A stretch of 64,000 nucleotides of DNA from Eutypella sp. D-1 (GCA_023313575.1 JAJTTP010000001.1:5022001-5086000); one strand, 5' to 3'; positions 24,489 to 35,218 are shown, numbered from the stretch's first letter. Notes: generated by a model not told the origin, from the sequence alone. Translations and numbers: made by a program.

Positions 24489-24902
24489 TCATACCTGGTA
24501 CCCGAAGGCGGCCATGCAACTCCGGTACTGGTCGATAGTGGACTGGCAGTCGCTCGAGGGGTCGGGCGCCTTGGAGAACAGCATGCACTCGTCGCGCCTG
24601 GACTTCTCGTCCTTGCACACGCAGCAGGGCTGTAGATGGCGCAAAAGAAGAAGAAGAACATGTTAGCGAGTGGCCTGGAGAGTTGCGCCTTTTGTAAGGG
24701 AGATGACGCGGAGGTTAAGGAAAACGAGCGAACCTTCGGCTTGGACGCTGCCGCAGCGTCGGCTGTGGGTGTAGGCGCAGTCGTAGCCGTCGCAGTCGCC
24801 GGCTTTGAGAAAAACGCTAGATATAAATAATTAGCTGCGCAGTCGAATAAAAGGGAATAAATAGTAAAGCTCTTTACGTATGTCAAAGGGTAGCCAGGCC
24901 AT
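24489..24902 (-). CDS. cox17: Cox17, copper chaperone for cytochrome c oxidase
   Basis: Three exons, 24902-24878, 24816-24734 and 24629-24489, give 82 residues. The start ACAATGGCC is in strong context and yields MAWLPFDIPFFSKPA. After an Ala/Thr-rich linker comes the Cox17 core: KPCCVCKDEK with C38, C39 and C41, and twin CX9C pairs (C41/C51 and C64/C74), ending FGYQV. The Cys-Cys pair carries Cu(I) to Sco1 and Cox11 in the mitochondrial intermembrane space, and the CX9C pairs are oxidised by Mia40. The length matches the family. Introns are 61 and 104 bases; an open frame runs through the second intron and hides the gene from single-frame reading. The N-terminal exon is the least certain part. 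Confidence 0.9.
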
Positions 24903-25410
24903 TGTTTCTGTGTTCTCGGTACAGATATAAAAGTATGAAAATTCAAATGATAACTTAAATGTCAAGTATTCGGTTTAGAATCGTAAGGGTCGTGATGAGT
25001 TGATCGAGCTGTAAATCACGACACTCCCGAGCTCGAACGATTTAATTGATTGGTAATGCTCTTGGTAGCTCTCGAGGGCACTACTATGCTAAGGTAATAG
25101 TAATGCGACTTGCGATAAGAGATCGAGAGACCTCTTATCTAAAAGCCGAGGCTATGCAATTCTTCCAACTGGGTGGGTGGAAGCTCCCGAGGCCCGTCAT
25201 ACCTTACCCAGCTCCACAAATTCTGTCAGTGCTTGCAGTGCCTGAGTGCATTACTTCGCAAGTACTTAGGTAGCAATAGATAAACCCCGATACTATCATG
25301 TTCATCACGTAATGTATCAGGGTTAGGGTTAGGGTTAGGGTTGGGATCAATTATATGGATATTAAACCGTCTTATTCTGGTGAATGGCTGTGTAAACAAG
25401 CACTACCTCC
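24903..25410. other. Intergenic with a telomere-type tract
   Basis: Promoter side of COX17 and 3' side of the hydrolase gene. Apart from the TTAGGG tract at 25320-25345, nothing is supportable. Confidence 0.5.
25320..25345. repeat. Interstitial telomere-type repeat (TTAGGG)
   Basis: GGG followed by three perfect TTAGGG units (25323-25340) and TTGGG. TTAGGG is the telomere repeat of most filamentous ascomycetes. It lies between two genes, far from a chromosome end within this window, so it is an interstitial copy. Confidence 0.9.
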
Positions 25411-26649
25411 TCATAAATCTTCTTCAAATTCCAACAACCATCTCAGTCCGGCCACAGTATCTTCTTCGAACTTCCTCATCTGTGCAATCGGAAGTTCCAA
25501 GATCCAGAACGCATGCGGCATGCCCGGGTAGACGTCCAGCCGCGTCTTCACACCGGCGTCCCTCCAGACTTGGTCTATGATCAGCGTGCAGTCCCTCATG
25601 ACGTCCCACCCACACGCCTGGAAGTACGTCTTGGGCATGATCGAGGGGTCTGGGATGGCCACCGGAAAGGCGAGTTGGCTCTTCGGGTCCGGTGTGTAGT
25701 TTCCTTTCTTGCGCCATTGTGGTTAGGTTGTTCTCTAAAAAATCACATGAAGCTTGTACTCGGAGGTGAAAAAAGACACAATTTTACTTTGTATGACCTC
25801 GTAGGCCTCGATAGTCTGCATGGGAGCATCTGCGTTCTGCTTGAAACTGAGAAGGTGCCCCTTATACCTCTCCGGGACCGTCTCCGTATTAGCCGCTGAG
25901 GTCGCACAACTGTATATTCCCGTCAAAGGGGGCGATCTTCTCGCCGCCGTCCAGAGATGCGCGATGCCGAGAGCGATGTCCGCCCCGGCACTTTCGCCAG
26001 CAACCAGAAGCCCCTTTCTGGGATCAATATCTAGGCTTTGAAGATTGGCCGACGTCTGCATTCACCATTGTCTTGTCAACAAATCTAAACAGAGTTTCGA
26101 GGATATCGGACAGGGAGGTAGTAGTAGAGGAATACCCAGCGCAGAGCATCGAGGCAGTCGTGGATCGGTGTCGGGAACGGGTGTTCTGGCGCCAGCCGGT
26201 AGCCTACGTTTACGGCCACACCCCCTAGCTCCTCGGCGAAGACGCGGCAGAGCCTAGATCCGCTCTCCAAGTTCCCGACGCAGAAGCCCCCACCGTGGCA
26301 CATGACCATCCCGGGACACCCGTCCACGGGGGCCGACCGTGGCTTGTGGATGCGAATTGCGATGGAGGCTCCGTCTCGGACTGTGATCTGGCGGTCTTCC
26401 TCCGTGTAAGGGAGCGTTGACGGGTCCGGCCCGTTGCGTCTCTGCGACTCCGATATGCTGTCTAGTAGGGCCCGGATCTCCTGGACATTGGTGTCCGAGT
26501 CCCATGATGGGGGTAGTTTAAACCCATTCTTGAGTAACTGCTCCGTATAAGTTAATCTCCAGGGGTACTTTCGCGATGTGGATGATCCGGACCTGATCAA
26601 GTTCTGGGTCGATCGTCGACAGCGCCCGAGTCTCTTCGATTGTCCTCAT
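25411..26649 (-). CDS. Alpha/beta hydrolase, HSL-like family
   Basis: Probable exons 26649-26593, 26537-26136, 26055-25798 and 25707-25411 give about 337 residues. Typical HSL-family features are all present: CHGGGFCVGN (oxyanion HGGG), GYRLAPEHPFP, GESAGAD with the nucleophile Ser, and a final WDVMRD plus YPGMPHAFW carrying the acid and His. The N-terminus MRTIEETRALSTIDPELDQ fits the family. The second intron (GTATTC...TGCAG) is clear. The first (GTCCGG donor) and third are less so: for the third I favour GAG|GTCATA at 25797 with acceptor GCGCAAG at 25708, because it joins APMQTIEAYE to KGNYTPDPKS as relatives do; a 39-base alternative exists. It probably hydrolyses small esters or lactones; the substrate is unknown. 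No signal peptide. Confidence 0.8.
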
Positions 26650-27498
26650 ATCTGATACTCTTCGACTAAATAGTTGGGAAACTTGGTATCCAGAGAGACT
26701 TTGTAAGGAGTGTAAATCGGTGCAAGGACTTTTTATCAAGCTTCCATCGAGTGGCGTCAGCGAATAATCTGCCAACATCAGATAAGCCAGGTAATCCCGT
26801 ATCACGTACGCCGAAAGCTATCACAAGTCATCATCGTCTATTCATTTAAACCAATTTTTATGGTATGCAACCAATATTCAGGCCAAAGATGTGTCACACA
26901 AGTCATAGTTATTCGGTTGCCTACGGTTACTTGGTTCAAGCGACCACGCCGAGACAGGTTCACTCGGACGCGCCTAAATAGTGAATATAGGGGTCTCCCT
27001 GTAGCGGCAATTCACAACCATATAATGCAATTAGTCTACGAATCTCTACTGTTTTCATCCTACGATAACTCTGTACCCAGGCAGCAGCAGCTCAGAAGAC
27101 CCTGAATAATTAATACAACGTCCATATCAACCATTCGATAAATGCATACTAGCCCCTTAATCAGATTGTGTAGGTCTCCTTGGGGGGTCTTACTACCGTA
27201 TATATGCGTCACACTACCCCGCCAACCCCACCAAACATATTTCCTAGTTCAGGTTTAAGTAACTAACCACCAGTCAACAACCACAAAGTAAATACAAATC
27301 CAATCCAATCCTTCCAGGCAACGACTTAAGGCCGATCGATCCTTTTAACTACCTAAGTACTTAAAGCCCGGGCAACTACTCTATATACCAGCCGCTCCAT
27401 CCATATTGGACGTGCACAACGGAAAAACAAGAACGAGCCATCCTCACGAACCAAAAGACTCCCTCCTAGTAGCAAAGCCACACGCAACACGCGCAACG
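26650..27498. other. Intergenic, divergent promoter region
   Basis: Shared upstream region of the hydrolase (minus) and tubulin cofactor A (plus). AT-rich with pyrimidine-rich CA-rich sequence before 27499. No gene seen. Confidence 0.5.
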
Positions 27499-27938
27499 AT
27501 GCCTCCGCCCTCGCCCCTCTCGATCGCGACGCAGGCCGTCAACCGGCTGGTCAAGGAGGAGAACTACTACCGGAAGGAGCTCACGCAGCAGGAGGAGCGG
27601 GTGAAGAAGCTAGAAGCGGAGGCGCCGACCAGCGGGGAAGAGAACGCCGAGTTCATCCTCAGGCAGGAGGTAAGAGCCCTTCCGCCCCTCCCCTCCCTCC
27701 CACAACAGGCGGACAAAGCGACTAATAACCCCGGAACCCGAAACAGCGCAAGGCCCTGGAGGAGACCAAGGCCGTGTTCCCGCCGCTGAGCGAGAAGATC
27801 GGCGAGGCGGTGCGTCGGCTCGAGGAGCAGATCGCGGCGGCGGAGGGCGAGGGTGCCGCGCCCGCCGACGAGTTCGCCAAGGCGAAGGTGGCGCTCGAGC
27901 TCGGCAAAGCCGTCGAGGAGCCCGCCGCTGCCGTATGA
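27499..27938 (+). CDS. TBCA: Tubulin-specific chaperone A
   Basis: Two exons, 27499-27669 and 27747-27938 (77-base intron, GTAAGA donor, AACAG acceptor), give 120 residues; the family is usually 100-120. The sequence is a three-helix coiled coil: SIATQAVNRLVKEENYYRKE, QQEERVKKLEAE, then RKALEETKAVFPPLSEKIGE. Cofactor A (yeast Rbl2, S. pombe Alp31) binds folded beta-tubulin released from the chaperonin and hands it on in heterodimer assembly in the cytosol. The C-terminal Ala/Glu-rich tail is fungal. The next gene (Tho7) is convergent. Confidence 0.9.
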
Positions 27939-28370
27939 TGGATACCGAGGCCGAAAGAGAAAGGGGGGGGGGAGAGGGAGGGAGGGGAAGAGGGTGCAAA
28001 TATATAATGAATAAAGCAGGTGCGAACTGAGAGGAGGGAATATAAACTACGAAAGTTTGTTGTCAGTCGGTGAAAGCTTGTAGGAGGCACCCCCGTGTCA
28101 CGATTATGAAGGCTGTTTCATTTGATTTGATACCAACCATGAGCATGGAAGTAAAGTAGTTACGAGATGACAATTAGATTCGTAATCACATTGATGAGTT
28201 AAGCCTTTTACGCATTAAAGAACAAAAGGCTGGTGGTTCTCGGGTAATGCTATTAATAAAATACACTGGTGGCTCGTAAAAGTGCTTTTCTAGATACTAG
28301 GCTGGCAGAACAATGCCCGGGTCTGTGATCGTGTCCCGCGTCCCTGCGTCTGCGCGATGGAACTAGATCC
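27939..28370. other. Intergenic between convergent genes
   Basis: 3' regions of cofactor A and Tho7, including a G-rich run near 27965-27990. Nothing else seen. Confidence 0.5.
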
Positions 28371-29603
28371 TTAGGTCGTATCCATCTTATTATCATCCTT
28401 CTCGGCAGTCCCCTCGCCCGCCGCCGCATCGACAGTGATCTGCGGCGTCCCGTCCCCGGCGGCGGGCGCGTCACGGTCCCTCGGCTGCGAGCCCGGCTCT
28501 ACCATCTCGACGTCCTCCCCTTCCTCGGGACCCTCGCCGTCCTCCTCCCCCTCCTCCTGCTGTTCGCGCGGCGTCGGCTGCTGGCTCGAGGCCCGCGAGA
28601 AACTACCAGCGGCCTCCGGCTTCGGCTTCAGGCCGTCGTCACCAGCCGCGGCGTTGGGACTTTCCGGCCTCGCGGGCGTACGCTCACCGCCCCTGCTCGC
28701 CGGCCGGGGCGTCGCCCCGCCCTCGCTCAGAGCCCTAGACGCGACACCACCGCCGTGGTGATGATGTGGGCCGTCAGGCCTGGGGGTCGCATTGCCGCTC
28801 TTAGCAGCGCTGCTGCTGCTGCCAGCGGCGGGTGTAGCGTCGTCGTTGTCCGGGCCGCCGCTGCCCTCCTCATCCATGCCCTCGCGGCGCTCGACCTCCT
28901 CCTTCTCGTCGCGGATGAGGGCGAGCAGGCGCTTGCTCTCGTCGACGAGGCGGTCGAACTGAGCGCGGCGCTCGCGCCAGGTGCCGGCGTAGGCGGCGCT
29001 CTCGCGCTCGAGGTCCGCGCACTCGTCCGCGAGCTTGCGCAGGTTGGCGTGCTGCTCCGCGCGGGGGCGCAGCATCCGGTTCGCCGTGATGCGGTCGGCC
29101 AGCTCGTCGAACCCGCGCCGCCGCGCCAGCGTCGCCCGCGATTCCTCCAGCCGCACCCGCAGATCCCCGTTGCCCCGCCGCACCCCCTCCATCGTCTCCA
29201 GGATCCGCACCCGGTCGTCCGCGTACCGCCGGCGCTCCGCCGCGTTCGCCGACGCCAGCAGCTGCAGCCGCGCGATCGCCGAGTCGAACGCCGCGAAGTC
29301 TAGCGTGATGTCCTCCTTCAGCGCCGTCACGTCCGTAGCGGCGGCGGCGGCGGCGGTGTGGCTGTTGTTGTTGTTACTGTTATTGCTGCTGCTGTTGGTG
29401 TTCTCTTGGGAGTCGGCGCCATGGTTGATGCCTTCGGGGGGCGGCGTGGCTAGTTTTGCACTGCTCGGGTTTGTGAACGCGCCGGGGGCGATGAGTCGCT
29501 TCGTCACTCGCTTGAAAGGCTTCTCTTCTACGTTGAGGAGTCGGACTTTGTGCAATTCGGCTTCCTCTCGCTCGTCGAGGAGGCCGAATGTTTGCGTCGC
29601 CAT
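28371..29603 (-). CDS. THOC7: THO complex subunit 7 (Tho7/Mft1 family)
   Basis: Single-exon protein of 410 residues. The N-terminal two-thirds matches the Tho7 family: MATQTFGLLDEREEAELHKV, then LLNVEEKPFKRVTKRL, then a long coiled coil from about 90 to 240 (DFAAFDSAIARLQLL; LRKLADECADLE; FDRLVDESKRLLALI). An Asn/Ser-rich insertion of about 20 residues interrupts it near residue 75. The C-terminal 170 residues are disordered, Pro/Gly/Glu-rich and acidic, unlike the shorter animal protein. THO couples transcription elongation to mRNP packaging and export in the nucleus. Start ATG follows TTATGGCG-type context. Confidence 0.85.
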   Translation of the reverse strand: MATQTFGLLDEREEAELHKVRLLNVEEKPFKRVTKRLIAPGAFTNPSSAKLATPPPEGINHGADSQENTNSSSNNSNNNNSHTAAAAAATDVTALKEDITLDFAAFDSAIARLQLLASANAAERRRYADDRVRILETMEGVRRGNGDLRVRLEESRATLARRRGFDELADRITANRMLRPRAEQHANLRKLADECADLERESAAYAGTWRERRAQFDRLVDESKRLLALIRDEKEEVERREGMDEEGSGGPDNDDATPAAGSSSSAAKSGNATPRPDGPHHHHGGGVASRALSEGGATPRPASRGGERTPARPESPNAAAGDDGLKPKPEAAGSFSRASSQQPTPREQQEEGEEDGEGPEEGEDVEMVEPGSQPRDRDAPAAGDGTPQITVDAAAGEGTAEKDDNKMDTT

Positions 29604-30165
29604 AACTTGGATTGGTGCTTCTCGGATCTACGGTTGTAAAGAGTGATATTGACGCCGAGAATTTTAGATAATTGGCGTTGATGTTGTTGTAGTTGGGAGG
29701 AATGAAAAAGATGTACATGTAGTACTTCCGTTAAGGTACCTACGGTGCCTGGTTGGAAGGCATTTATTTGTACCTAGGTATACATAAATTGGCTGGTTAG
29801 TTGCAGCTAACTGGAAATATGTACTAAACGGGACTCCGTACATATCAGACAGCGACAAACCCCTATTAAGCTTCGCTTCCAAGAGCCGACATGACAATGC
29901 CACAAGTCCGATCGTTATCATATAAACTACCTATTGTTCGAAGGCTGATTCAAAACCATCATATTTCACAAGACGGAAGAATCGTTCACCAATATGAAGC
30001 ACGAGCTATTGGTTCAGCTTAAGTCGTAAACTGGAAGGTCCAGAATTCCTCATTCATACCTACCCCTAATATACGTAAACCTCGCCTGATAAAAAGTTCA
30101 CATGCCATATGGGCCGCCCCGTCGTGATACCGCTCGTCCGCTTACCCGCTACCTAACAAATAATT
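29604..30165. other. Intergenic
   Basis: Upstream of Tho7 and 3' of COG4. AT-rich; contains TACCTAGGTA at 29771-29780. No gene seen. Confidence 0.5.
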
Positions 30166-32752
30166 TTATACGCTAACAAGATTCCTCGCCCTGCGCCTCT
30201 CATCTTCGTCCAAGACCCAGTGCATGGCGTCGTCGTCGTCGCCGCCATCCTCGCCACCGAGTTCCTCCCACTCCTCGTCATCCATGTTGGCCACCATGAG
30301 GATCTGCGAGACCTTGGCGAAGACCTCCCGGAGCGCGTAGTTGCCCCTGGCCACGATGCCCACGATGCCGTTGAAGTCGCGCTCCATGCGTATGGCGCCG
30401 TACGCGTTGACCCTGCTGCTGCCGCCACTGCCGCCACCGCTCCTGGCGGCGCCTCCGCCCCCACCGGCGGACCACACGCGCTTCTCGAGGACGCGGGCCA
30501 GGTGCTTCGCGGTGATGTCCAGGAGGGCGCTGTACGTCTTGGGCGTCATGAGGCGAGCGATGGGTTTCATGAGGGCGTCCCAGCCGCGCTCGAACTGCCG
30601 CTGCACGTGGTCTAGCACCTCCTCCTCGTCCGTCTCGTTCTGGTGCGCCACCTCCGCCAGCTCCTCCTCCGTCAGCGAGTAGTCCGCGTCGCGGAACGTG
30701 TCCGCCATCACCTGCCGCAGGCGCAGCTTGACAACGTTGTTGAACAGCACCTGTAGGCCGTCCGAGAGGAGCTCCGACGTCTTGGTCGAGAAGCTGGAGT
30801 TGAGCGTGTTGAGGGCCGAGGTAACGAACTTGACGTCGTTTTCGAAGGGGAAAGACGCTGCGAGCGGGTTGTTGCTCTGCGCTGCCCCGTTCTGCTCATC
30901 GGATTCTGTCCCGAGTCGCGTAGAGATAATGCGTTGTAGGTATTCGTTCGAGACATCCAGACTGTTGATCTGCACGATGAACGCCACGATCTTATCTTCT
31001 GGAGGCATTCCTCCCTGCACAACAGGTCGGGGGTATGATTCGTCTCGCATCTTCCGCTGGATCATGCCGATGAAGTCGGAGCCTAGGATCCGCGCCACGG
31101 ATGGGAGAACATAGGCCACCACGTCTTTCTGCGAAGTGGATATAGATTTCTGGAGCACCGTGCTGACGATGTACATTACATCGTCTACGGCGGATATTAT
31201 GTAGGGTGCGTTGCCGTCTATGGGTTTATTGAGGTTTAGAGTGAGCCCGGCGGGGGACTCGTCTAATTGGAACGCCTTTTCGACAGATCTTCTAAAGAAG
31301 AACGTAGACATGACATTGTAAGGCTCGGTTAGCTTTGCGGAGACTTTTCGGTTGAGATTTGATTTCGTAAGGACATCGGGCACGACTAGGCTCGCGTCTG
31401 TGGGATCTTCCGGAGTCTGTTGCGGGGTTAGTGATTATGTGATTGGGAGAGCATGCCGGCGTTCTTACCTTGCATTTAGCTGCGAGGAATTTAGAGTATA
31501 AGGACCACCGGCCAAGCATGACGGCAATCTCACTAAGCAAGCCGTCGACTTCCTTCATGTTGACACCCTCGTCCTCGCTATTTCGGGCGGCGTTGGTACC
31601 GCCACCCAGCGCGGGGGAGTTCATTCGAGGCGTTCCAGTGACACCTCTCTGAGGCGGCAGGAAGCTCTGCACTAAGAAGGAGAACGGATAACTTTTGACG
31701 TCCGTGATCCGCCTGTCTACACCTCGTTCGTCGCTCCACGAGTCTAATATGATGCCACCTTGCACATCGGCCTCCATCTGGAGCCGCTCAATGACTTTGA
31801 CCATCTTGCCCTCGCCATAGTGCCTCTCCACGAGCCCGCCGTGGCTCTCGACGATCTGGGCAATGTGCTCGAACAGCTTGGTCAGGGCGTTGGCGTAGAA
31901 GAACCCGTCCTTCCTTCCGGCTGACATCGGGGCCTCCTTTAGCGTCGCCCTGGCAGTGCCGGCGACGCCCTGACACACGTAACGGCCGTAGACATCCAGG
32001 CCGACATCGCCCCTCCCGATAAGAGGGAACAGCTTGAAGAACCTGGTGACCTTGGCGCCATCACCCTCCTGGGCAGCCTTCTCAAATTCACGCAGGAAGA
32101 GGCCGCACAAGCTCTCCCTGGCGTTCTCAAGGGTAACCCACGGGGGGTCAGGAACCTCAACACTGGGGACAATTTTGGTGGCGAAGCCGCCGCGAACGAT
32201 GGCCTCGGGGACCTTGGCGGCGCGGGAGAGGTAGGCGGCGGCGGCCTCCCAGTCCTGCGGAGCGCCCATACTGCCTACGACACCATGGACACAGGCCTTG
32301 AGCTCGGCGACTTGCTCGACCACGCGCAAGGTCTGCTGCACGCGGTCCTTCTCGAGATCCAACTCCTTAACCCGGTTGGACAACCGCCCCGCGGTGTCGG
32401 CAGCCGAAGACAGCATCCCGTTGCTGATAGACCGCGCCGCGATAACCTGGGACCCCAGACTCGCGCGCAGCAGGTCCAGACGCCCCAACTCCCGCGACAG
32501 GTCGGCCTGAGACGACAGCAACTCATTCAGGCGGTCCGTTATGCTGGATTCTCGAGCGTGGAGGGCGGCCAGGCCGGCGCGGACATCGGCGAGGGAGGAG
32601 GCATTCCGGATCGAAGGGCCAGGGTCGGAGTCGGAGCTGATATTATTACTGCTGTTGTTGGTGTTGCTCAGCTTATTGGGAGGGTGGCCCGGCGTAGGTG
32701 GCGGATGTGGGTGGGCTGAGGATTCGCCATTGGGAAAGCTGTTGGCGGACAT
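30166..32752 (-). CDS. COG4: Conserved oligomeric Golgi complex subunit 4
   Basis: Two exons, 32752-31469 and 31416-30166, across a 52-base intron (GTAAGA...CAACAG), give 844 residues. The N-terminus is disordered (Asn/Ser/Pro), then a coiled-coil segment (about 60-150: LHARESSITDRLNELLSS, GRLDLLRASLG), then the helical-rod body. Family landmarks include KFFKLFP-like FFKLFPLIGRGDVGLDVYGR, WSDERGVDRRITD and, in the second exon, AYVLPSVARILGSDFIG and a C-terminal FNGIVGIVARGNYALREVFAK domain. COG4 sits in lobe A of the COG tether, which guides retrograde vesicles within the Golgi and binds SNAREs. The acidic Gly-rich insertions near the C-terminus are local. The first ATG in frame is used. Confidence 0.92.
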
Positions 32753-33691
32753 TGGGACCCGGGTTCTGGGAAGTGCATAGCGAAAAAACACTTGAGGAGT
32801 TGGGGGGAGGGAGGGATCAACCAGGAGTCCAGGACCTCGGCTTGGATTATTCAAGCACCCCTCCGTACCCTTTATATCTCGAATGAGTGATGGGGTCGGT
32901 GGGTGGGCATAAGGGTGGTCGTGAGAAGCTCTAAAGCTCTTCTCCGTCGGGTACTTTTGTAGGTAGGTCTGCACGTAATATAACGGGAAGTAGGATGTCC
33001 CCGTTCACTGGAGTAAAGCTACTTAGATCTATGGATACGTATATCTAAGTACTTGCATATATCTCGACTTTTTAATCTAATTTAACTGATGCCAACAAAT
33101 GCAATTAATGGAATTGATTGATTAGACTGGCAGTGCTTGTATGTACTTTATAACCTTGGAAGTAGCAGAAGCGCTGAAATACTATACTGAGTTACTAAGC
33201 AACTAAGTACCTTCTCAGCGAAGAATTTGTGCCAGCCAGTTTAGGTGCATTGCCATATCGAGAAAGATAAGTAGGGCAATGACGTCCCCCCCTGGTGTGG
33301 CATACATCAGTCGCAGTTTAGGCAGGTATCGAGTTTATTTGATAGCACTGAGGATTATGAGTCAACTACCTCTTAAGTGCTTTAGGGGATTTGGGTTAAC
33401 TATAACAAAGTAAGTAGACTAACTAGAATTATTTGAAGTATCTACAGTGTAAAAAAAAAGTCAATTATATAGAGACAAATAAGACAAAAATAGAAGGGAG
33501 AAGGGCGCAGGTTCAACAACTGATATAATCTCGTTTTGGATATAATAAAAAAAAAGAGAGCGGAAGAGAAAAAAAAAGATTCCAGAAAAGTTGCGCCGGT
33601 TACATCAGCAACGTTGACGTCCAGAATTCTACACATCAGCTTTATCGCAGCTGTTCGAGCTGCTGCTGCGCGCCTCAGCTCCTACAGCAAG
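32753..33691. other. Intergenic, divergent COG4/SUA5 promoter
   Basis: About 0.9 kb of AT-rich DNA between divergent genes. The last 170 bases (from 33524) form an open frame continuous with SUA5 that looks like a mitochondrial presequence; see the finding. Confidence 0.5.
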
Positions 33692-35218
33692 ATGTCCAAG
33701 GACTTGCCAACAACAACAGCAACAGCAACAGCAACAGCGCACGGGCCGGCAACCACGATGCAGACCAGAATTCTCAAGGTGGCAGGTGGGGACCTGGGAC
33801 GGTTCAGGGAAGGGGAAGGGGAGGACGAGAAGCTGGGCGTCTGGGAAGTGGCCCCTGACAACGACGACTCCTCGCCCAGCGTCAGGATCCTGCGGGAGAC
33901 GGCGGCCTACCTGCGGACGAGCGACACGCCCGTGGCCTTCCCGACCGAGACCGTCTACGGGCTCGCCGCGGACGCCACGCGCAGCGCCGCCGTGAGGGGC
34001 ATCTACTCCGCCAAGGGTCGGCCGTCGGACAATCCCCTCATCATCCACGTCTCGGACCTCGAGATGCTGCGCGAGGTGCTTGCGCCGGCGCCGGCGCCTG
34101 CCGCTACCGGCCCGACGACGAACGGGGAAGAGGCGTCGGCGGCTACTAACGGGAACGGGAACGCCGCCGCCGGCGGGAAGGGGAAGGGACGGATACCGGA
34201 GATCTACATGCCGCTGATCCAGCGGTTCTGGCCGGGCCCGCTGACAATCCTGCTGCCGAACCCGCAGCCGTCGCGGCTCGCGCCGGAAGTCACAGCGGGG
34301 CTGGAGAGCTTCGGGGCGCGAATGCCGGCGTCGGGGTTAGCGCGGACGCTGATCCAACTAGCGGGGGTGCCGCTGGCGGCGCCGTCGGCGAACGCATCGA
34401 CGCGGCCGTCGCCGACGGCCGCCGAGCACGTGCTCGAGGACCTGTGCGGCCGCATCGAGCTCATCCTCGACGGCGGCCTTTGCCCCGTCGGCGTCGAGAG
34501 TACCGTCGTCGACGGCCTCTGCGATCCCCCCGTCGTCCTCCGCCCCGGCGGCATCGCCATCGATGACCTCCGCGCCTGTCCCGGCTGGGAGCGCGTCCAG
34601 AGGGCCTATAAGGATCAGCCTGAGACCGGCGCCAAGGCTGCTGCTGCCGCCGCCCCCAGGGCCCCCGGTATGAAGTACAAGCATTATAGCCCGAGGGCCC
34701 GGGTCGTGCTCTACGAGTCTAGCTTCGTGGCCGGGAGGGACGGGGTGCGGACAGAAGACCTCGACGCATTCTGTGCCGATTGGCAGGCACAGCAGCAGCA
34801 GCAGCAGGTAAACGGAACAACAACAACAAGGGGCGAGGAGACGTTGAAGGTCGGCATCATCCGCACGCGGCACTGGAGGCCCGCCGCCGGACTACGCTGC
34901 GGGGCGTTCGAGCACCGCGAGACGGTGAATGGGCAAGCGGGCCACCAGGAGACGCCGGCAGCCGAAGTTGAGCTCGCGGTCCAGGAGGCTGAGCTGCTGC
35001 TCGAGGCCGCCGCCGACGGGTCGCCCACCGGAAGGTTGCTGGATATTAGCATAGGAGAGGATACGCGGAGCATAGCGCAGGGTCTGTTTTCGGCACTACG
35101 GGAGCTGGACAAGAGAGGCGCGCATGTTATTTTCGTGGAGGGCATAGGGGATAGCGAGGACATAGGCGCAGCGGTCATGAACAGGCTGCGCAAGGCGGCC
35201 TCGCAGATTAGGACATAG
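33692..35218 (+). CDS. SUA5: Threonylcarbamoyl-AMP synthase Sua5
   Basis: From the first ATG (33692) the product is 508 residues without introns. The catalytic YrdC/Sua5 fold is clear: FPTETVYGLAADA, YSAKGRPSDNPLIIHV, FWPGPLTILL, PSANASTRPSPT, GVESTVVD and LRPGGI. The linker GMKYKHYSPRA near residue 326 and a C-terminal Sua5 domain complete the long form. The enzyme makes threonylcarbamoyl-adenylate from Thr, bicarbonate and ATP for the t6A37 modification of ANN-reading tRNAs. A low-complexity insertion of about 38 residues (about 131-168, Ala/Pro/Gly/Asn-rich) interrupts the catalytic domain. The frame is open upstream to 33524 without an ATG and encodes an Arg/Ser/Ala-rich stretch that could be a mitochondrial presequence. 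Confidence 0.93.
   Translation: MSKDLPTTTATATATAHGPATTMQTRILKVAGGDLGRFREGEGEDEKLGVWEVAPDNDDSSPSVRILRETAAYLRTSDTPVAFPTETVYGLAADATRSAAVRGIYSAKGRPSDNPLIIHVSDLEMLREVLAPAPAPAATGPTTNGEEASAATNGNGNAAAGGKGKGRIPEIYMPLIQRFWPGPLTILLPNPQPSRLAPEVTAGLESFGARMPASGLARTLIQLAGVPLAAPSANASTRPSPTAAEHVLEDLCGRIELILDGGLCPVGVESTVVDGLCDPPVVLRPGGIAIDDLRACPGWERVQRAYKDQPETGAKAAAAAAPRAPGMKYKHYSPRARVVLYESSFVAGRDGVRTEDLDAFCADWQAQQQQQQVNGTTTTRGEETLKVGIIRTRHWRPAAGLRCGAFEHRETVNGQAGHQETPAAEVELAVQEAELLLEAAADGSPTGRLLDISIGEDTRSIAQGLFSALRELDKRGAHVIFVEGIGDSEDIGAAVMNRLRKAASQIRT

Noticed and set aside
25411..26649. Reading the hydrolase pieces as separate small genes
   Set aside because: HGGG, GESAG and the final His motif fall on successive in-phase exons in the order of one HSL-type enzyme.
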